A stretch of 5,460 nucleotides of DNA from Chlamydiota bacterium (GTDB lineage: Bacteria > Chlamydiota > Chlamydiia > Chlamydiales > Simkaniaceae), in assembly GCA_021772295.1 (NCBI GenBank), contig JAJFMG010000001.1, positions 1 to 5,460 on the forward strand, in the 5' to 3' direction. A program made the position numbers and the translations under genes. Below the pieces are notes generated by a model. The model did no database searches. It was given only the letters and a program-made list of their open reading frames with translations, and had not been told where the DNA came from. Below, piece by piece: positions 4,639 through 5,460 of this stretch (the first letter of the stretch is position 1; the number at the start of each line of letters is the position of its first letter).

Positions 4639-5460
4639 ATGAATAAAGAAAAAGAACCTGTTTTTACATCTGCAATTCGTAATTTTTTAAATACTATTTT
4701 TATTATTCTAGGTTCGATTGTAGGGGTAGTTTTTATTGTAATTGCCATTAGTTTTTTCTCTAAACCCTATGGTCATTCTCCAAAAGCTGCGATCACTCTT
4801 GCGCCTGATGCAAATGGAAACAGAAAACTTCTTTCTCAAAGCTCCCCTGCTATTCTACGCATAGATATCGAAGGTTTTATTGGCTCCAAATTCTTAAATG
4901 ACAAAACCATCCAAAAGTTACTACTTGCCTCGCAAGAATCCCCACTTAAAAAAGGTCGAGTAAAAGGTATTCTTCTTGTTTTTAGAACCCCTGGCGGCGT
5001 TGCGTATGATTCAGATGCTATTTACCAAGAGCTGCAAGCCTACAAACAAAAATATCGAGTTCCCATTTATGGATACGTCGATGGAATGTGCGCATCTGGT
5101 GGAATGTTAATTAGCGCTTCATGTGATAAACTAAACTCGAATGCCTCAGGGATAATTGGTTCTGTTGGCGTAAAGATCGGTCCATTTTTCAATGTTTCAA
5201 AATTAATGGAAAGGTTTGGAGTTGAGTCCAAAACTTTGTACGAAGGAAAAGACAAGGATATTCTTAACCCCTTCCAGACATGGGATAGTGCAGATGATAA
5301 GTCTATACAAAATATTTTAGATTACGAATACAAGAGATTTGTAGATACCTTATGCGCGGGTAGAAAGACGCTCGACAAGCAAAAACTGATCGATGTGTAT
5401 GGAGCTCAAGTTTTTAATCCACAATCTGCGAAAGAAAAAGGGTTTGTTGATAGTGCAAAC
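4639..5460 (+). CDS. sppA: Signal peptide peptidase SppA/SohB, family S49 (3'-truncated by window)
   Basis: A membrane-anchored serine protease of family S49. Such enzymes cut leftover signal peptides and other membrane-embedded peptides using a Ser-Lys dyad, with the catalytic domain outside the cytoplasmic membrane. The window holds 274 codons and no stop; single-domain relatives are about 330-350 residues, so roughly 60 are missing. One N-terminal membrane segment lies at about 18-40. Next come ILRIDIEGFIG (72-82), the substrate-binding loop RTPGG (116-120; usually SPGG), the nucleophile region VDGMCASGG with S153, and GIIGSVGV (171-178). K206 in GKDKDIL lies 53 residues after S153, almost the same spacing as the S147/K199 dyad of B. 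subtilis SppA, so it is the likely catalytic lysine. Odd points are Thr for Ser before PGG and Met for the usual Tyr after ASGG. C. trachomatis names the equivalent gene sohB and keeps it beside npt2 and pgsA. Confidence 0.93.
   Translation, partial: MNKEKEPVFTSAIRNFLNTIFIILGSIVGVVFIVIAISFFSKPYGHSPKAAITLAPDANGNRKLLSQSSPAILRIDIEGFIGSKFLNDKTIQKLLLASQESPLKKGRVKGILLVFRTPGGVAYDSDAIYQELQAYKQKYRVPIYGYVDGMCASGGMLISASCDKLNSNASGIIGSVGVKIGPFFNVSKLMERFGVESKTLYEGKDKDILNPFQTWDSADDKSIQNILDYEYKRFVDTLCAGRKTLDKQKLIDVYGAQVFNPQSAKEKGFVDSAN

Overview
The window is AT-rich (roughly 36% GC by eye). Every recognisable gene lies on the + strand. In order they are the 3' end of phosphoglycerate kinase (pgk), an ATP/ADP-translocase-family nucleotide transporter (NTT/Tlc), a DedA-family membrane protein, a CDP-alcohol phosphatidyltransferase (PgsA-like), a dicarboxylate/amino acid:cation symporter (DAACS family), and the first 274 codons of a signal peptide peptidase (SppA/SohB, family S49). 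A plastid-type nucleotide transporter is a hallmark of obligate intracellular bacteria that live on host nucleotides. The chlamydial signature in its N-terminal region (WPIH, KDALVIT, GSGAEAIPFIK-like), together with a glycolytic gene that Rickettsia lack, points to the phylum Chlamydiae. An environmental (Parachlamydia-, Simkania- or Rhabdochlamydia-like) member is more likely than Chlamydia itself, because the locus holds extra genes. From memory, C. trachomatis keeps sohB (CT494), npt2 (CT495) and pgsA (CT496) side by side. This window looks like an expanded version of that locus, with dedA and a symporter gene inserted.

Layout: pgk ends at 244. The 276-base gap that follows (245-520) holds the best promoter in the window (TTGAAT, 16-base spacer, TATAAT). 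An imperfect dyad encloses its -35 box, a possible 26-codon leader ORF follows it, and a good ribosome binding site precedes the transporter gene. The next four genes are packed with gaps of only 19, 38 and 16 bases and have poor ribosome binding sites, which suggests one transcript with translational coupling. A 76-base gap with a weak promoter candidate precedes sppA, which runs off the window.

Taken together the cluster encodes membrane proteins: nucleotide import, probable lipid flipping or envelope maintenance (DedA), the committed step of phosphatidylglycerol synthesis, amino-acid uptake, and membrane-anchored proteolysis. I see no phage, CRISPR, toxin-antitoxin, insertion sequence or RNA gene, and no plainly new biological system. 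The points most worth a second look are the altered substrate pocket of the symporter (Arg to Glu and Thr to Cys at the side-chain site), a perfect 22-bp palindrome inside the transporter gene, the dyad-flanked promoter, and the inverted repeats at the 3' ends of dedA and pgsA.
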